19,949 nucleotides of DNA, taken from the NCBI GenBank assembly GCA_020057985.1, contig JAGVEU010000339.1:1-19949 (forward strand), in the 5' to 3' direction. The translations under genes and the position numbers were made by a program. Under the pieces are notes generated by a model, which searched no databases, was not told where the DNA came from, and saw nothing but the letters and a program-made list of their open reading frames with translations. The stretch comes from Calditrichota bacterium (lineage in GTDB: Bacteria > Electryoneota > RPQS01). Positions within the stretch are counted from its first letter, which is position 1; every line of letters begins with the position of its first letter. This document shows positions 9,401 to 16,468 of this stretch, in pieces.

Positions 9401-10214
9401 GGCTTCGGCCATAGAAACAGCTCTGAATAGCTCCATTTATCAAGCAGATTACCGACTCACGACAAGCGATAGCTTTTCCCTGAGTGTTACCGTGAGTGAT
9501 CTGTCAGGAAATACCAGTTCGGCCTCACACTCCTTCCGTTCACACTATGCAAGCCCGAACGGTCCGGCAATCACTCTTTCCACACCGGGAGGCCGTGGAA
9601 CAATTCTCCTTCCAGCCGGCGCATTTGAGCGGTCAGGTTATCTCTTGCTGAATTCGGAGAGTTCCGACACCAGATCTGATCTGACCAATGCCTTGAGTTC
9701 AGCGGTCACTATTGGCAGCCCAAGTTGGAGGTTGAGCAATCCTGCGACGCTTAGTATTCACTGCGATGTTACATCTGCGTTTCTTGCTAATAGATCCGTG
9801 ATGATTACCCGGTTCGAGAACGGAGTTTGGAGACCGGTTTCCGGTACGGTGACGATCAATGGCAGCACAGTGTCCATGACCATAAGCCAATTGGGGACCT
9901 TTGCCGTCTTTGAAGGAACTGCGCCACCGATTCCGGTGAGCACTGCGCTTCGCACGTGCTATCCGAATCCCTTCAATCCCTCCACCACCCTGCGGTTCAC
10001 TCTTGGCTCCGCCGGAAGAACGCAACTTGTGCTTTACAACTTGCTCGGGCAGCAGGTTCGCACTTTGGTAGATACAGACTTACCCATTGGCTCGCATGAA
10101 GCGCGCTGGGATGGAACTGATTTCGACGGACGCGCCCTCGCGTCGGGAATCTACCTTGCTCAACTGCGGGCGCCGGATGGAACCCATGTCACGAAGCTGG
10201 CGTTAGTACGCTAA
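6468..10214 (+). CDS. 1248-aa T9SS-exported protein with FnIII and flavodoxin-like domains
   Basis: Residues 1-21 are a signal peptide (MKRLLAGLFVVIATMLSAYA). Residues about 30-490 form a long beta-rich domain starting with NRVHRAGNVWMNITNGG and including AAFWIGALI. I recognise it as a recurrent N-terminal region of large exported proteins in FCB candidate phyla, with no assigned function. Two FnIII-like domains follow, from about 497 and 591. Residues 683-870 resemble an alpha/beta glutamine-amidotransferase or ThuA-like fold (RILVIDETAP, then HYDLVIWHSED, then YVSHGGRLLRFA), but no catalytic Cys is evident. Residues about 1035-1150 are a ZU5-like beta region. Residues 1157-1248 are a T9SS sorting domain (YPNPFNPSTT, YNLLGQ, ASGIYLAQL). 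Start ATG 6468 has GAGGAG 11 nt upstream. It is probably co-transcribed with the lipoprotein gene 18 nt downstream. The substrate and role are unknown. Confidence 0.87.
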   Translation: MKRLLAGLFVVIATMLSAYAASGPERGPVRARGLDVANPQLENRVHRAGNVWMNITNGGFLGNDGMEQSGASDDPCPPNDWAPQCEYPAGSGQQYLYRAAFWIGALITEQGYDSPRVSVGFDGWFDVEELFPGEGEQNGIIERSNLPNKINCFDESVYSSSARANEEFIATYSDTLTDPFWVNEDTDGTPHYPLGVRVQQSSMTWSSADFGDFVIVEYRARNIGSEFLKNVYVGLYVDSDVGPASQSNHQTDDIAGFRAVDPATGDTVNIAWIADNDGRPPSASSGPFDCPHIAGAYVLVPPSVQRQFSFNWWVSHQEVAKDFGPAWQSHADFDSGGMGWSWLYGTPMGDLHKYQIMSNGEIDYDQIMVNHVWDVPAQVYADPFTGASRTEPWSTSDPSPDASDIANGYDSRYLLSWGPLGVFDYYDQYGRPIYRLNPGEEFTMTFAYVLGSDFHDVDHPQPTNQTIDSSLFSWDGLMENARRAKYLFDHTYTLQPPSPPIGFGLASTSSGKVDLAWSPPALGNAQGYDLYGTNLSSGAARSKLNPALITTTMYSVTGLTNGQDWLFQLQAVDDSNWVSQFADLTVRVAAAEPVMGLEGVTENGDIWLHWAPSPEENVSGYLVLRRSNHGDSTSQTTSTPRYADLNVETGRVYTYWVVAQNLLGIASLPSDSVTLVPMALQQRILVIDETAPTSGADLMRGGVSSDSVVACYASVLSELGEGYDRIVQPNGQLPVYDLDTLSHYDLVIWHSEDNKNPISYDASLNRESALTQYVSHGGRLLRFARRFLNGSFGVGGRYRSGSLLSMFQPLDFDSLHASTYTSSTHGMEFVGATSAQAGFSNLTLDTVKVYSLTWSAMHYHFLPEVDILWPHAPTRVLYRSQVTATDTSGLVNQPCAVIGPGEILFAFPLYFLSYADARTLVNTSISALRAMDAESPRVSLGVVQNPIETSYLDFFVVSNEQLFTPLYVHVSGTTTNDSASAIETALNSSIYQADYRLTTSDSFSLSVTVSDLSGNTSSASHSFRSHYASPNGPAITLSTPGGRGTILLPAGAFERSGYLLLNSESSDTRSDLTNALSSAVTIGSPSWRLSNPATLSIHCDVTSAFLANRSVMITRFENGVWRPVSGTVTINGSTVSMTISQLGTFAVFEGTAPPIPVSTALRTCYPNPFNPSTTLRFTLGSAGRTQLVLYNLLGQQVRTLVDTDLPIGSHEARWDGTDFDGRALASGIYLAQLRAPDGTHVTKLALVR

Positions 10215-10232
10215 TCAACGAGGAATTACAAA

Positions 10233-10841
10233 ATGAAGAACAAATCTCTTTTCATGTTGAGTGCAATGCTTGTGCTGCTCGCTCTGCTTTGCAGTTGCTC
10301 TTCTGATGACAATGATGGTCCACCACCTCCAGATCCCAATGCGTTGTCCGCAGAGGGTTGGACCGCTTACGAAAGCGGAGACTTCACCAACGCATTGGTC
10401 AAATTCAATGAGGCGCTTGGGGTAGACTCTAATCACATAGATGCACGGCTTGGCGCCGGATGGTGTCAGATTCGGCTGGGCAGTCTTCAGAGCGCCTATC
10501 AACATCTCACGAATGCCATCGGAAACGCGCCTCAGAATGCGGATGTTCTGGCCGCCCGGACTGTAGCGGCAACGTTACTCAATGACTTCGGAATTGCGGT
10601 CATGGACGGCAGCAACTTCCTGCAAGCGACCTCTAATGGCGACAGCTATGTTTTCGCTCACGACTCCACTGTGCAGAGCCGCGATGTTCGGATTCTCTAT
10701 GCACTTGCCGCATTCCACGAGGGTTACTATTCTACTGCCCAGACTCAAGTCGTGCATCTCAATCCAGCCTTAACCTTCGATCCAACTGCTCCGACGTATC
10801 TCGCTGAACTAATCGCTGCAATCGAGGCGCTGATGGGATAG
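10233..10841 (+). CDS. TPR-containing lipoprotein
   Basis: A 202-aa lipoprotein. The N-terminus (MKNKSLFMLSAMLVLLALLCSC) is a type II signal peptide with a lipobox-like LCSC, which would place the lipidated cysteine at residue 22. A short acidic and proline-rich linker (DDNDGPPPPDP) follows, as is common after lipidation sites. Residues about 38-110 contain tetratricopeptide-type helix pairs (AYESGDFTNALVKFNEAL, then ARLGAGWCQIRLGSLQSAYQHL). The rest is helical with no recognised motif. AGGA lies 9 nt before the ATG. The 18-nt spacing from the preceding T9SS gene and the terminator 24 nt downstream indicate a two-gene operon. TPR lipoproteins usually act as assembly or interaction platforms in the envelope. 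A role in handling the upstream T9SS protein is only an inference. Confidence 0.88.
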   Translation: MKNKSLFMLSAMLVLLALLCSCSSDDNDGPPPPDPNALSAEGWTAYESGDFTNALVKFNEALGVDSNHIDARLGAGWCQIRLGSLQSAYQHLTNAIGNAPQNADVLAARTVAATLLNDFGIAVMDGSNFLQATSNGDSYVFAHDSTVQSRDVRILYALAAFHEGYYSTAQTQVVHLNPALTFDPTAPTYLAELIAAIEALMG

Positions 10842-10865
10842 ATTGTTTTCGGTGCGAACTTCTAT

Positions 10866-10894
10866 GGGGCTGTCTATCGAGGCAGCCCCTTTTT
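10866..10894 (+). terminator. Intrinsic terminator of the T9SS/lipoprotein operon
   Basis: A 10-bp stem (GGGGCTGTCT with AGGCAGCCCC, one G-U pair) closes an ATCG loop and is followed directly by TTTTT. It begins 24 nt after the lipoprotein stop codon. Confidence 0.92.
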
Positions 10895-10990
10895 CCGGGC
10901 GAAGGGATTGTCCAGTTCGTTGAACGTCTGGCGATCCTGAATCATCAGTTGTTTTGAAGCGCCCGTTGAGCGTGTGCTTTTTTGACTCAT

Positions 10991-11018
10991 CCCCCCTACC
11001 CCCCCGCAAGCAGGGGGG
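10991..11018. repeat. C-run/G-run hairpin, possible dispersed intergenic repeat
   Basis: CCCCCC (10991-10996) and a seven-C run (10999-11005) face GGGGGG (11013-11018) across GCAAGCA. A stem of six G-C pairs is possible, and GC-AA-GC could pair inside it. There is no T-run after it, and a separate terminator lies upstream. The opposite strand has two G-runs close together. Similar C-run/G-run palindromes occur as dispersed repeats in some genomes, but one copy cannot show that. Confidence 0.4.
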
Positions 11019-11053
11019 AAGCTGATTGATTCACGTGCGGTAAACCTTTGGAG

Positions 11054-11082
11054 TTGACTCCTTCCTTATCAGTTTGTATATT
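11054..11082 (+). promoter_or_regulatory. Sigma70-like promoter for the PEGA-repeat gene
   Basis: TTGACT (11054-11059), a 17-nt spacer and TATATT (11077-11082) make the best promoter match in the window. It lies about 80 nt before the ATG at 11163 and downstream of a terminator, so the PEGA gene is probably an independent unit. Confidence 0.7.
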
Positions 11083-11162
11083 TGCAGAGTGATGCTTGGC
11101 CCGCGCCGTCATCCGGCATCAAGATTGTCCGCCAATTCCCCTGTTTCAACCTGCCAAAAGAT

Positions 11163-13022
11163 ATGAAAATCAGGCTTGCGAAAATCCTGCAAGGGACTGA
11201 TCGTGATGCCATTCGCAGAAGCTCAATCGCGAAAGGCGTTGTTGTGAGTCGAAATTACTTAATAATACCTGTTTTACTTTCGTGTTTTGTAATCACTTGG
11301 GCTGCTGAACTCAAGCATCTCGGCATCCTTTGCCTTGGAAAAGTCCCCCAACACCAACAGAAGCCAATCGCTGTAACTTCAAACGAGTACGGCGTGCTGG
11401 TGATTGAGTCAAGCATTCCCAAATTAGAGATTCAGACCACCAACCGGATTATTGCCAAAACCGATAGTGTCTCTGGATTCTACGTCTGGCGATTGGCGGC
11501 CGGCACGCATGTGATAACGTTCAGCGCCGAAGGTTATGCGCCCTTCATCACTCGCCTGACAATGTACACCGAGCGGGAAAAGCAAGTTCAGCAGTTCAGA
11601 TTGACGGAAAGCCTCATACCGCAATACTCTGAAGATCCATCTCAAATAGTCTTAAACTATGTGCCTTCATCTCCAGACGAGTCCATCTTCGGGCAGATGG
11701 ATGAGAAGCCCTTGAGTCTTGATTTTTCGCGCGGGAGCGTTGTTTTGCAGCCTATGCCGGGATTGCATAGTCTAAAGGTGTTCAGCACACGGGGAACCTG
11801 GGAGGAAGTCCTCACCATCGGCAGCACAAGCCAGAGGATTGAGCGATCAATTGTGCTGGATTCAACTCGGGCGAAGCCAAGGTCAGCCACGCCAAACGCC
11901 ATCGTGGCGATTACTTCCGATCCAGAGGGAGCGCGTGTCGTGATGAATTCCGTGGTGGCAGGACAGACTCCATGGACAGGAATGAGTGTGCCGCCGGGTT
12001 ATTATAAGGTTGAGCTTTTCAAGGACGGATACTACCCCTATTCGTTTGCATTTCCGATAGGACCCGCTCCCGATTCAACAGGAAGCGGACACAAGCCGGA
12101 CCCCGGACAGGAGATTATTCAGTTTCCACCCTGCCCTCTGGTAAAGAAATATGGCACGCTACGAGTTACATCCGTCCCATCTGGCGCCGGACTCACAGTC
12201 AATGGTAAGGCCAAAGGTATGACTCCGCTTGACAGCCTTACCGTTGAACCCGGCGTCTACAAGATTCTGCTCGAAGCCCCTGGCTATTTCCCTCTGGAGA
12301 AGGAAGTGACAGTCGGCTCGGACGTCGTGACGGCCGTTCCGTGTTCGCTCAAACGACATTGCGGTGTAGTGAGTATTCGCTCACAACCGGACTCGGCGGT
12401 GGTCTTGGTTAACGGAATAATCTGGGGAGCAACACCACTCAAGCTCGATACCGTTCAAGTCGGCAAATATCAGGTGCAGCTTCGCAAACGCGGCAAGAGC
12501 GACCTAAGATTTCCGATGGAAGTAAGTCTCGATGACACCTTTTCGACCTTGGAAGTACTCGAAGAGAACTACTCTACGGTATCTATTGACAGTCGTCCAC
12601 GCGGTGCCGCCGTCACCGTACAAGGACCGACGAATGATCTCGATAAGAAAAAACCACTTCAGACAGCGACTTCCAAGCTCCAGGTTCTGAGCGGCTGTTA
12701 TGCTGTTGAAGTGGTTCTGAAGGATCATGATCCCCGCAAAGATACCTTGTGGATTGAGCCGGGCGAGCAATTCAAACACATGGTTGAGTTGGTCAGGCAG
12801 ACAGGACAGCTCGAACTGGTCTGCGATCCGGCGGGCGTGGATGTCTTCATGAACGGCAAGAAAATCGGCACAACGTCCGAGGATGGCAGTTCGTATGTGT
12901 TCAGATATCCAACCGGCGAATATCAATTGGCCTGCAAGAAAAAAGGGTATTCAACCTACAAGAAGACCGTGACAATCCCGCTGAATGATAAGATCACGAT
13001 CAGGCCGAGATTGACAAAATGA
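11163..13022 (+). CDS. Membrane-anchored PEGA-repeat protein
   Basis: A 619-aa protein from the ATG at 11163. A basic N-terminal stretch of about 30 residues precedes one hydrophobic segment (YLIIPVLLSCFVITWAA, about 32-48), suggesting a signal anchor or long signal peptide. The exterior part is a chain of beta modules. The first (VLVIESSIPKLEIQTTN) is PEGA or carboxypeptidase-regulatory-like. Clear PEGA repeats follow near residues 243 (VAITSDPEGARVVMN), 329 (GTLRVTSVPSGAGLTVNG) and 399 (GVVSIRSQPDSAVVLVNG), a divergent one near 472, and a last one near 546 (LVCDPAGVDVFMNGKKIG). PEGA domains are small surface modules without catalytic activity. The Shine-Dalgarno match before 11163 is weak, and a GTG at 11244 just before the hydrophobic segment is an alternative start. 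The gene appears monocistronic. Confidence 0.86.
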   Translation: MKIRLAKILQGTDRDAIRRSSIAKGVVVSRNYLIIPVLLSCFVITWAAELKHLGILCLGKVPQHQQKPIAVTSNEYGVLVIESSIPKLEIQTTNRIIAKTDSVSGFYVWRLAAGTHVITFSAEGYAPFITRLTMYTEREKQVQQFRLTESLIPQYSEDPSQIVLNYVPSSPDESIFGQMDEKPLSLDFSRGSVVLQPMPGLHSLKVFSTRGTWEEVLTIGSTSQRIERSIVLDSTRAKPRSATPNAIVAITSDPEGARVVMNSVVAGQTPWTGMSVPPGYYKVELFKDGYYPYSFAFPIGPAPDSTGSGHKPDPGQEIIQFPPCPLVKKYGTLRVTSVPSGAGLTVNGKAKGMTPLDSLTVEPGVYKILLEAPGYFPLEKEVTVGSDVVTAVPCSLKRHCGVVSIRSQPDSAVVLVNGIIWGATPLKLDTVQVGKYQVQLRKRGKSDLRFPMEVSLDDTFSTLEVLEENYSTVSIDSRPRGAAVTVQGPTNDLDKKKPLQTATSKLQVLSGCYAVEVVLKDHDPRKDTLWIEPGEQFKHMVELVRQTGQLELVCDPAGVDVFMNGKKIGTTSEDGSSYVFRYPTGEYQLACKKKGYSTYKKTVTIPLNDKITIRPRLTK

Positions 13023-13073
13023 CCGCAGTGATTGCGGTCATAATAAGGGCTCTTTCTACCCGGAGCCTTTTTT
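13021..13073 (+). terminator. Tandem hairpins ending the PEGA gene, second with U-tract
   Basis: The first hairpin (GACCGCA 13021-13027, TGCGGTC 13033-13039) starts inside the stop codon. The second (GGCTC 13048-13052, GAGCC 13063-13067, extendable through flanking A-T and G-U pairs) is followed by six T residues at 13068-13073, as in a rho-independent terminator. Confidence 0.82.
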
Positions 13074-13537
13074 GTTGACAAAAATTGGAAAATTCTTGCT
13101 GCGCGAACCTGCAAACAAGGTCATGCCTCTGGAAGCCCGCATGGAAGTGGAATAATACTCATTAAGTAGCTTTTCTATGTGAATTACTTATCAAAATCTT
13201 CTCTGAAATATGTAAGTATGTAGTAGGTTGTCTTGCTATTAAACAGACACTTAAGTAGATATGCTTGTCCTCTATCTTCGACCTAAAATTCTGGACATAC
13301 AGGTATACAATACCCTTGAGTCCAAAAAAATAGGTGTAATTCGTTCTTGACTTTCTATTATAATTGTATCTAATTGTCTGGAAAGAAACCTTGGCGGATT
13401 CTGGCGAGCGGCAGCCTTCATCTGTGCCGAACGCAGATCTGACCTGTGCGTTGTCAAGTGAGCATCCTCGCTGCAACCTTGTGACATAAATAACAACAGC
13501 TCCCTGATCGGAACTGTCCTTTACTCTGGATCAACCT
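13074..13537. other. AT-rich intergenic region upstream of the respiratory operon
   Basis: No gene is supported. The stretch from about 13150 to 13375 is visibly more AT-rich than the flanking genes and contains a promoter-like box (13347-13376). The roughly 160 nt between that box and the first operon gene has no strong feature. A reverse-strand open frame (13162-13476) has biased, non-protein-like composition and no ribosome site, so I do not annotate it. Confidence 0.55.
13347..13376 (+). promoter_or_regulatory. Putative promoter of the respiratory operon
   Basis: TTGACT (13347-13352) is followed at 17-18 nt by CTAATT/TAATTG (13370-13376), a weak -10. The box CTTGACTTTCTAT is identical to the one before the 6468 gene (6361-6373), and further matches (TTG, AT, CTG) lie downstream in the same register. 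The leader to the start at 13538 would be about 155 nt. Confidence 0.4.
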
Positions 13538-13984
13538 ATGCCCCCACAACTATCCCGGCTGATGATCATCTTCGGCCTGCTCGCGGTTCTGTTCATTGTC
13601 TCGCGGTGGGTTGCTCAGCCCCCTTCTTTCAACCGCTACGGGCACTACCGGGGAGATGCCTTAGAAGAAATCAGCTCGATCGCCACTAACTATGCAGCCC
13701 TGAACTCATGTGCGGACTGTCATGAGGATGAATGGAAACAGAAATCAGAAGGGCCGCACTCAAAGATGTCGTGTCAGTCATGCCATGGCCCCGGACAGGC
13801 GCATGTCACCGATCCCTCAGAAGCTAACATTGTCCTTCCGGCGGCGGATAAGTTTTGCGTTCGTTGTCACAGCAAAAACAATTCTCGCCCCAGGAACTTT
13901 CCACAAATCGTGGTCAAGGAGCATACTGAGGGGAAGAAGTGTACGGTTTGTCACTTGACTCATAACCCCAGCGAAATGAAATAG
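13538..13984 (+). CDS. Membrane-anchored tetraheme cytochrome c
   Basis: A 148-aa protein with one N-terminal hydrophobic helix (LMIIFGLLAVLFIVSRWV, about 8-25), likely an uncleaved anchor, and a periplasmic part. It has four CxxCH heme c sites: CADCH at 58-62, CQSCH at 79-83, CVRCH at 107-111 and CTVCH at 135-139. Extra histidines (H74, H89, H129) may be distal ligands. The size and single anchor recall small multiheme partners of NrfD-type complexes. As first gene of the operon, 7 nt before the Tat-exported iron-sulfur protein, it probably passes electrons between that module and soluble or other multiheme cytochromes. Start ATG 13538 has only a weak ribosome site; ATG 13562 in the same frame would shorten the n-region. 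Confidence 0.9.
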   Translation: MPPQLSRLMIIFGLLAVLFIVSRWVAQPPSFNRYGHYRGDALEEISSIATNYAALNSCADCHEDEWKQKSEGPHSKMSCQSCHGPGQAHVTDPSEANIVLPAADKFCVRCHSKNNSRPRNFPQIVVKEHTEGKKCTVCHLTHNPSEMK

Positions 13985-13991
13985 GATCATT

Positions 13992-14768
13992 ATGGAATCA
14001 GAGAAGCTAACAGAGTCCCAGTGCCCGACACGGCGGGATTTTATAAAATTGCTGGGTGGAGCGGCTGCGGTAGCTGCGGCTTTTCCCTTGATCGGCAAAG
14101 CGGCAGCCGAAACGGACGAAGTCAAGTCCGAACAGTGGAGCCACCACAAGTGGGGTATGGCCATTGATGTTGAGAAATGCATCGGATGCGGTCGGTGCGT
14201 CGTTGCCTGCAAAGAGGAAAACGGGGTGCCCAAGGAACCCATCTACTTCCGCACGTGGGTGGAGCGGTATCGTGAATACGATGATGATACCGTCGTAGAC
14301 TCTCCCAATGGCGGTTACGACGGATTCACATCAAGCGAAGAAGAACGCGAACCGATCCGTGGCTTCTTTGTTCCTAAATTGTGCAATGCCTGCGAGAAAT
14401 CCCCCTGCGAACAAGTGTGCCCGGTCGGAGCCACCTTCAAAACACCAGATGGCGCAGTCTTGGTGGATGCTAAGTACTGCATCGGTTGCCGGTATTGCAT
14501 TCAAGCCTGCCCGTATGGATGCCGCTTCCTGAACCCGGTGACAAATGTTGCTGACAAGTGCACCTTCTGCTATCATCGCATTCACAAGGGCCTGAAACCG
14601 GCGTGTGTGGAAAACTGTCCGACTGGAGCCCGGATTTTTGGAGATCTCAAAAACGAAAAAGACCCCCTGCGGATCTTCCTGAAGGAGCACAAAGTCTTCG
14701 TGCTTAAGCCAAATCTGAATACCTATCCGAAGGTTTTCTACTACGGGATTGATAAGGAGGTCCGCTAA
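13992..14768 (+). CDS. Tat-exported NrfC/DsrO-like protein with four [4Fe-4S] clusters
   Basis: A 258-aa electron-transfer subunit. The N-terminus has a twin-arginine signal (TRRDFIKLLGG, residues 13-23) and a hydrophobic alanine-rich stretch, so it is exported folded. Sixteen cysteines form four cluster sites: C63/66/69/73 (CIGCGRCVVAC), C131/134/139/143 (CNACEKSPCEQVC), C163/166/169/173 (CIGCRYCIQAC) and C190/193/205/209. This is the pattern of the NrfC/PsrB/DmsB/DsrO family, which normally bridges an NrfD-type membrane subunit and a partner enzyme or cytochrome. Here no molybdopterin subunit is adjacent; the neighbours are a tetraheme cytochrome upstream and the NrfD-like gene, whose ATG overlaps this stop by one base. 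I infer transfer between quinone at NrfD and the tetraheme protein. Confidence 0.94.
   Translation: MESEKLTESQCPTRRDFIKLLGGAAAVAAAFPLIGKAAAETDEVKSEQWSHHKWGMAIDVEKCIGCGRCVVACKEENGVPKEPIYFRTWVERYREYDDDTVVDSPNGGYDGFTSSEEEREPIRGFFVPKLCNACEKSPCEQVCPVGATFKTPDGAVLVDAKYCIGCRYCIQACPYGCRFLNPVTNVADKCTFCYHRIHKGLKPACVENCPTGARIFGDLKNEKDPLRIFLKEHKVFVLKPNLNTYPKVFYYGIDKEVR
14754..14760 (+). promoter_or_regulatory. Strong ribosome binding site for the NrfD-like gene
   Basis: AAGGAGG lies inside the 3' end of the iron-sulfur gene, 7 nt before the overlapping TAATG stop/start. This fixes the start at 14768 and indicates translational coupling. Confidence 0.85.
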
Positions 14769-15970
14769 TGGACGCGGCACATCTACAGCATATCATAGAT
14801 AGCGTCGTCGGCTACATGTACCCGAACGAAACGGATCTCCACTGGAGCATTCTGATTGTCCTTTACCCGTATTTGACCGGTCTGGTAGCGGGCGCCTTTA
14901 TTCTCGCTTCGCTCGAAAACGTGTTTGCCTTGCGCGCGCTTCGTCCGACCTACCGTCTGGCTCTGATCACGGCGCTGTCTTTCCTCATCGCTGCGCCGTT
15001 GCCGCTGCTGGCCCATTTGTCACACCCGTTCCGCTTCTGGGAGACTCTGGTCACGCCGCATTTCAAGAGCGCAATGGCGATGTTCGGATTCGTATATATC
15101 TGGTATCTGTTAGTGGTGCTCTTACTCGAAATCTGGTTTGAATATCGCCGCGACTTCGTGGTATGGTCACGCAACACGACAGGGTGGAGATCGAAGGTTT
15201 ATAGGTGGATGACCCTGGGAGTATACGACATCTCGGAATCGGCAGTAGCCTTTGATGAGAAGGCGATTCGCACGATCACCGTCATCGGCATTCCATCGGC
15301 GTTCATGCTGCACGGCTACGTGGGGTTCATCTTCGGCTCGATCAAGGCCAATCCGTGGTGGTCGAGCGTCCTCATGCCCGTGATCTTCATTTTTTCCGCA
15401 ATCGTCTCAGGGATTGCGTTGGTGATGTTGATCTACCTGATTTCCAATTCCATTCGAAAAGTGCCGCAGAATATGGAGTGTCTTGACACCCTCGGACGCT
15501 TTCTGTTTTACGGATTCATCGTGGATTTTGCCCTCGAGGGATTAGACGTTATTCAGCGAACTTATGCCGCCGAGGAGTCCTTTGATATTCTGTATGCGTT
15601 GGTGCATGGCCGCCTGTTTGAGACGCATATTATCTTCCAGCTCTTAATCGGTACTCTGATTCCCATTGGTCTGCTGGGAATGATCCAGATGGCCAAAGTG
15701 ACAGCTCCGACTCGTCTGGCCATTTACTGGTTGGTGGGTTTTGCTGTGCAAGTCGGGATCTTTTTCATGCGCTGGAACGTGGTCATCGGCGGTCAGTTGT
15801 TCTCGAAGAGCTTCCGCGGATTCACGATTTACAAATTGAATCTGGTTGGGCGAGAAGGTGGACTTGCCGCCGCTTTTCTCGTCCTCTTGCCCGTCGCAAT
15901 CCTGATTTTCTTTCTCTGGTTCCTACCACCGTGGAAAGAGGACAAACCAACCACAACTCTTGCAGAGTGA
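14768..15970 (+). CDS. NrfD/PsrC-family quinone-reactive membrane subunit
   Basis: A 400-aa integral membrane protein with about nine or ten hydrophobic helices, for example residues 28-50, 63-84, 101-123, 166-190, 196-224, 283-305, 316-337 and 370-393. It belongs to the NrfD/PsrC/DsrP family, whose members bind quinone at the periplasmic side and carry no cofactor. The LLAHLSHPFRFWE segment (80-92) matches the family's conserved region after helix 2. HGYVGFIFGS lies in a later helix. The length, near 400 residues, is closer to DsrP/HmcC-type proteins than to short NrfD. Its ATG overlaps the stop of the iron-sulfur gene (TAATG), and the Rieske gene starts 18 nt downstream, so two quinone-reactive modules share one transcript. 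Whether it oxidises quinol or reduces quinone cannot be told from sequence. Confidence 0.92.
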   Translation: MDAAHLQHIIDSVVGYMYPNETDLHWSILIVLYPYLTGLVAGAFILASLENVFALRALRPTYRLALITALSFLIAAPLPLLAHLSHPFRFWETLVTPHFKSAMAMFGFVYIWYLLVVLLLEIWFEYRRDFVVWSRNTTGWRSKVYRWMTLGVYDISESAVAFDEKAIRTITVIGIPSAFMLHGYVGFIFGSIKANPWWSSVLMPVIFIFSAIVSGIALVMLIYLISNSIRKVPQNMECLDTLGRFLFYGFIVDFALEGLDVIQRTYAAEESFDILYALVHGRLFETHIIFQLLIGTLIPIGLLGMIQMAKVTAPTRLAIYWLVGFAVQVGIFFMRWNVVIGGQLFSKSFRGFTIYKLNLVGREGGLAAAFLVLLPVAILIFFLWFLPPWKEDKPTTTLAE

Positions 15971-15988
15971 GAGACAATAGAGCAGCCA

Positions 15989-16468
15989 ATGACCTCAAAG
16001 AATCCTGAGCAGACAAACGATTCGCAGTCTCCTGATGGTATGAGCCGGCGCACCTTTTTGGATGGTGCGTTGTGGGTTGGCGGCATTGCCGTGGTGGCGA
16101 GTGTTGCCTACCCGATTGCCAAATACCTCGTTCCGCCTGAGCAAACTGAACCTGATCCGACAACTGTAAATGTCGGCAAGGTGGAAGACTTTGCGCCCAA
16201 TACCGGAATCATTTTCAAAATGGGACGCAAACCCGGTCTGTTAATTTGCACGTCTCAGAAGGAGTTTCGGGCATTTTATGCCACCTGCACGCATCTGGAT
16301 TGCACCGTTCAGTTCCGCGCCGATATGGGTCTGATTTGGTGCGCCTGCCATAACGGACGCTACGATTTGAATGGCATCAACGTTGCCGGACCACCTCCGA
16401 GACCGCTGACTCCGCTTCGGGTAAACGTCGCGGAAGGACAAGTATTTGTATCGAGGGAGGACGCGTAA
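15989..16468 (+). CDS. Rieske [2Fe-2S] protein of a cytochrome bc-type complex
   Basis: A 159-aa Rieske subunit. Residues 19-24 (SRRTFL) and the following hydrophobic stretch to about 48 form a Tat signal anchor. The Rieske fold has both canonical boxes: CTHLDC (C100, H102, C105) and CACH (C118, C120, H121). In this family C100 and C118 bind one iron, H102 and H121 the other, and C105 with C120 form the stabilising disulfide. A proline-rich loop (GPPPRPLTPL) follows, as in other Rieske proteins. Its role is to take one electron from quinol at the Qo site of cytochrome b and hand it to a cytochrome c. The stop codon abuts the GTG start of cytochrome b with no spacer. Confidence 0.97.
   Translation: MTSKNPEQTNDSQSPDGMSRRTFLDGALWVGGIAVVASVAYPIAKYLVPPEQTEPDPTTVNVGKVEDFAPNTGIIFKMGRKPGLLICTSQKEFRAFYATCTHLDCTVQFRADMGLIWCACHNGRYDLNGINVAGPPPRPLTPLRVNVAEGQVFVSREDA

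Larger units (their letters stand above)
10842..11162. other. 321-nt intergenic region between terminator and PEGA gene
   Basis: This stretch holds the intrinsic terminator of the previous operon (10866-10894), a C-run/G-run hairpin (10999-11018) and a well-spaced promoter (11054-11082). The frame of the next gene stays open upstream of 11163, but its only earlier start codon, a TTG at 11082, overlaps the -10 box. I therefore treat this part as untranslated leader. Confidence 0.6.

Noticed and set aside
11082..11162. TTG start at 11082 for the PEGA gene
   Set aside because: The codon overlaps the -10 box of the promoter at 11054-11082 and has no Shine-Dalgarno sequence.
13075..13103. Perfect -35 hexamer TTGACA just after the PEGA terminator
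   Set aside because: No -10-like sequence lies 15-19 nt downstream (GCTGCG at 17 nt).
13359..13364. Perfect TATAAT as the -10 of the respiratory operon promoter
   Set aside because: It is only 6 nt from TTGACT, and no -35-like sequence lies 17 nt upstream of it. An extended or unusual promoter remains possible but unsupported.
13162..13476. Reverse-strand open frame of about 104 codons upstream of the respiratory operon
   Set aside because: It lies in AT-rich DNA with promoter-like boxes, has no ribosome site, and its translation (rich in Tyr, Ser, Arg with no pattern) looks non-coding.
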